Below, piece by piece: positions 62,234 through 64,000 of a DNA stretch of 64,000 bases. How positions within the stretch are numbered: position 1 is the stretch's first letter; every line of letters starts with the position of its first letter. The notes under the pieces were generated by a model. It was given only the letters and a program-made list of their open reading frames with translations, made no database searches and was not told where the DNA came from. A program made the translations under genes and the position numbers. This DNA is from Breoghania sp037026715 (GTDB taxonomy: Bacteria > Pseudomonadota > Alphaproteobacteria > Rhizobiales > Stappiaceae), in assembly GCF_037026715.1 (NCBI RefSeq), contig NZ_JBANCG010000003.1, positions 62,001 through 126,000 of the forward strand. The letters are read 5' to 3'.

Positions 62234-63538
62234 ATGGAAACGCAGGTAAATGTGGCAAGTGCCTCGAATTGTCCCGTTGCCGGAGAAATGCCGGTGGACA
62301 GGAAGAGCAATTTCGGTGGCCGAGGATGGACGATCGTTTTCATCGAGGCGGCGCTGCTATGGATAAGCAGCGGCTCCGTCGTTCATGGCATGAACATCAT
62401 ATTGCCGGCGCTGTCGGGGGCATTCGGGCTTGACCACACGGTCCTGCTGGCGTTGGCGACGCCTGCCACGTGGGCGTCCATCGTGGCAGGCTACGTGGGT
62501 GCGTATGTGTGCGAAAGGCGCGGTGCGAAGTTCCTCATCCTGACGAGCCTGTGCGTCGGCGGCGTGAGCTTCGGTCTGCTCGGCACCTGGACGACGACCA
62601 CCGGCTTCTTCGTCCTCTTCTCTATTATCTGCTTCTTCGACACGTGCTTTGCCTATATCGGCGGACCGGCGCTGCTCGCCACCTGGTTTCCCCGCAAGAA
62701 GGGGCTGGCGCTGGGGTGGGCCACCATGGGGCAGACCTTTTCCACCGCTACCTACGTGCCCTACCTCGCCTTCATGTTCGCGACCTTCGGCGTGGCGCGC
62801 GGGTTCTGGGGCATTACCGCGCTGATGGCGGTGATGTTCGTCGTCGTCCTGTTCTTCGTGCGGGACAAGCCGGAAGACTTCGGGTGCGCGCCGGACAATC
62901 TGCTGATGAGCGCGGAGGAACTGGAGGAGAGCCGGCGCGAACAGGAAACCTACACCGCCGAATTCACCACATGGCAATTGCTGAAGATGAAGGACGTCTG
63001 GTTCATGGGCCTTGCCTTCGGCGGCGTCTACGTGGTGGTCGTCGGGCTGCTCAGCCAGTTCGTCCCGCGCATGATGGCGACGGGCATCGATCAGGAAACC
63101 GCGATCATCTACATGTCGATCGCGGCGATGGTCGGCGTTCCCGGCGCCTACCTGTGGGGGTGGCTGAGCCAGCGCATCGGGGTCAAGTGGTGCTCCATCG
63201 CCTATCTCTCCTGGTACGCCATCGCCCTTGTTCTCAACATCGTCGCGATGAACGAGGTCACCCTGTGGATCTCCCTGCTGATGATCGGTGAGGCGCTCGG
63301 CGGGGCCACCAATCTCTCGATGTCGATCGTTGCGGAGAAGTTTCCCCGGCAAGCCTTCGTCAAGGCCTGGGGCGTGGTCCAGCCGATCCAGTCGATCATC
63401 CGCAGTTGCGCCTTCGCCATCCTTGCCTTCGGACTGACCTATCTCGGCGGGTTCTCTGGCGCCTACGCCGTCCTGCTGGCCATCGCGATCGTGTCGATCA
63501 TCCTGATCTGGCTGGTCGATCTCGAACCGACGACCTGA
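62234..63538 (+). CDS. MFS transporter (copy 1 of a tandem pair)
   Basis: A 434-residue major facilitator with 12 predicted membrane segments. It has a 25-residue cytoplasmic lead-in followed by KSNFGGRGWTIVFIEAALLW, and a cytoplasmic loop of charged residues in the middle (LLMSAEELEESRREQETYT). The family-typical VCERRGAKFLIL loop between segments 2 and 3 is present. The layout is that of monocarboxylate/oxalate-formate-type MFS carriers. The start at 62234 is supported by alignment with the second copy, which has a lead-in of the same length. The substrate is unknown. Confidence 0.9.
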   Translation: METQVNVASASNCPVAGEMPVDRKSNFGGRGWTIVFIEAALLWISSGSVVHGMNIILPALSGAFGLDHTVLLALATPATWASIVAGYVGAYVCERRGAKFLILTSLCVGGVSFGLLGTWTTTTGFFVLFSIICFFDTCFAYIGGPALLATWFPRKKGLALGWATMGQTFSTATYVPYLAFMFATFGVARGFWGITALMAVMFVVVLFFVRDKPEDFGCAPDNLLMSAEELEESRREQETYTAEFTTWQLLKMKDVWFMGLAFGGVYVVVVGLLSQFVPRMMATGIDQETAIIYMSIAAMVGVPGAYLWGWLSQRIGVKWCSIAYLSWYAIALVLNIVAMNEVTLWISLLMIGEALGGATNLSMSIVAEKFPRQAFVKAWGVVQPIQSIIRSCAFAILAFGLTYLGGFSGAYAVLLAIAIVSIILIWLVDLEPTT

Positions 63539-63684
63539 ACGCCTTTTGTTTCAATCACCAAGCGGCTTTTGCCCGCGCACCCGAGGTGCGCGGACGCCCG
63601 GAGTGCGACCTCAATCCGGGCTTTGGAAGGCCTGACCGTTCAGCACGTAGCACCTTCAGAGGTGCCGATTATTGGAGAACGTCG

Positions 63685-64000
63685 ATGACAGACGAGGCAA
63701 GTACACTTTCCGGGGGCGTTCCGGAAAAGCGTGCGGTCGACACCAAGAGCAACTTCGGTTTCTGGGGGTGGTCGATCGTCATTATCGAGGCATTCATGCT
63801 GTGGGGCAGCGCGGGCGTGCAGGTCCACGGTCTCAACATCATGGTGCCGACATTGTCGGAGCATTTCGGCATTCCGCGCACGACGCTGCTGTTCTGGGCG
63901 ACGCCCGCCTCCTGGGGCTCGGTCATCGCCGGCTTCGTCTGCGCCATGATCGCAGACAAGTTCGGCGCGAAGATCACCATCGTCATGAGCCTGATCATGT
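63685..64000 (+). CDS. MFS transporter (copy 2, cut by window edge)
   Basis: The first 105 residues of a second MFS protein. GGAGAA precedes the ATG. Its N-terminus KSNFGFWGWSIVIIEAFMLW aligns directly with copy 1, as do GLNIMVPTLSEHFGIPRT and DKFGAKITIVMSL. The two arose by duplication and lie 146 bp apart. The rest of the gene is outside the window. Confidence 0.9.
   Translation, partial: MTDEASTLSGGVPEKRAVDTKSNFGFWGWSIVIIEAFMLWGSAGVQVHGLNIMVPTLSEHFGIPRTTLLFWATPASWGSVIAGFVCAMIADKFGAKITIVMSLIM

Noticed and set aside
61924..62433. Plus-strand frame of about 169 codons upstream of the MFS gene
   Set aside because: Overlaps the MFS start in another frame, no recognisable motif and no ribosome-binding site.

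Overview
The window is 64 kb of high-G+C (about 65% by eye), densely packed bacterial DNA. The gene content points to a motile, metabolically versatile alphaproteobacterium: TRAP and Liv/Dpp-type uptake operons next to their catabolic genes, a quinohemoprotein amine dehydrogenase (QHNDH) cluster, and short G/C-rich palindromic intergenic repeats. I cannot fix the genus from sequence alone. No tRNA, rRNA, CRISPR array, insertion sequence or phage gene was seen.

Layout. 1-3121 (minus): peptide-type ABC uptake operon (substrate-binding protein, two permeases, the last cut by the window edge), divergent from a GhrA-like 2-hydroxyacid dehydrogenase (3292-4308) across an 18-bp perfect palindrome. 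4588-16157 (plus): a TRAP transporter (DctPQM), an IclR regulator and a CoA-thioester beta-oxidation operon (FadB/J-type bifunctional enzyme, thiolase, two tandem acyl-CoA dehydrogenases, hotdog thioesterase, acyl-CoA ligase). Its composition resembles the pimeloyl/dicarboxylate pim operon of Rhodopseudomonas. A strong hairpin at 16192-16233 closes it. 16408-18494: DgcN-type D-glutamate N-acetyltransferase and a D-amino-acid aminotransferase. 18537-29610 (minus): flagellar block ECF sigma - fliC - fliD - fliS - anti-sigma-like membrane protein - metal-sensor-like protein - flgD - flgE - small ORF - flgN-like - flgK - flgL.

29925-39959: a complete QHNDH system: AraC regulator qhpR (divergent), flavin monooxygenase qhpG, diheme subunit qhpA, radical-SAM crosslinking enzyme qhpD, cofactor-bearing subunit qhpC, beta-propeller subunit qhpB, ABC exporter qhpF and subtilisin-like protease qhpE. 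All cysteine, acid and tryptophan residues needed for the three thioether bridges and the CTQ cofactor are present in QhpC. 40016-41402: a DUF72 protein and a tautomerase/SnoaL fusion.

41541-55893 (plus): the least familiar region. A GntR/UTRA regulator, a complete branched-chain-type ABC importer (LivKHMGF), an aconitase/LeuCD-type hydratase pair, an isocitrate-lyase/PEP-mutase family lyase, an ATP-dependent hydantoinase/oxoprolinase pair (HyuBA), an isochorismatase-fold protein that lacks the family cysteine, and a fumarate-reductase-like flavoprotein. Most of these genes overlap by 1-8 bp. The set reads as one uptake-and-degradation route for an unidentified, possibly nitrogen-containing ring compound that ends as a substituted malate and is cleaved to a 2-oxoacid plus a carboxylate. 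The order of steps and the substrate are inference. A lipoate-ligase-like gene converges on it (55851-56564).

57021-60144: type I secretion ATPase and membrane fusion protein with no visible substrate or TolC gene. 60590-64000: LysR regulator and two tandem, related MFS transporters, the second cut by the window edge.
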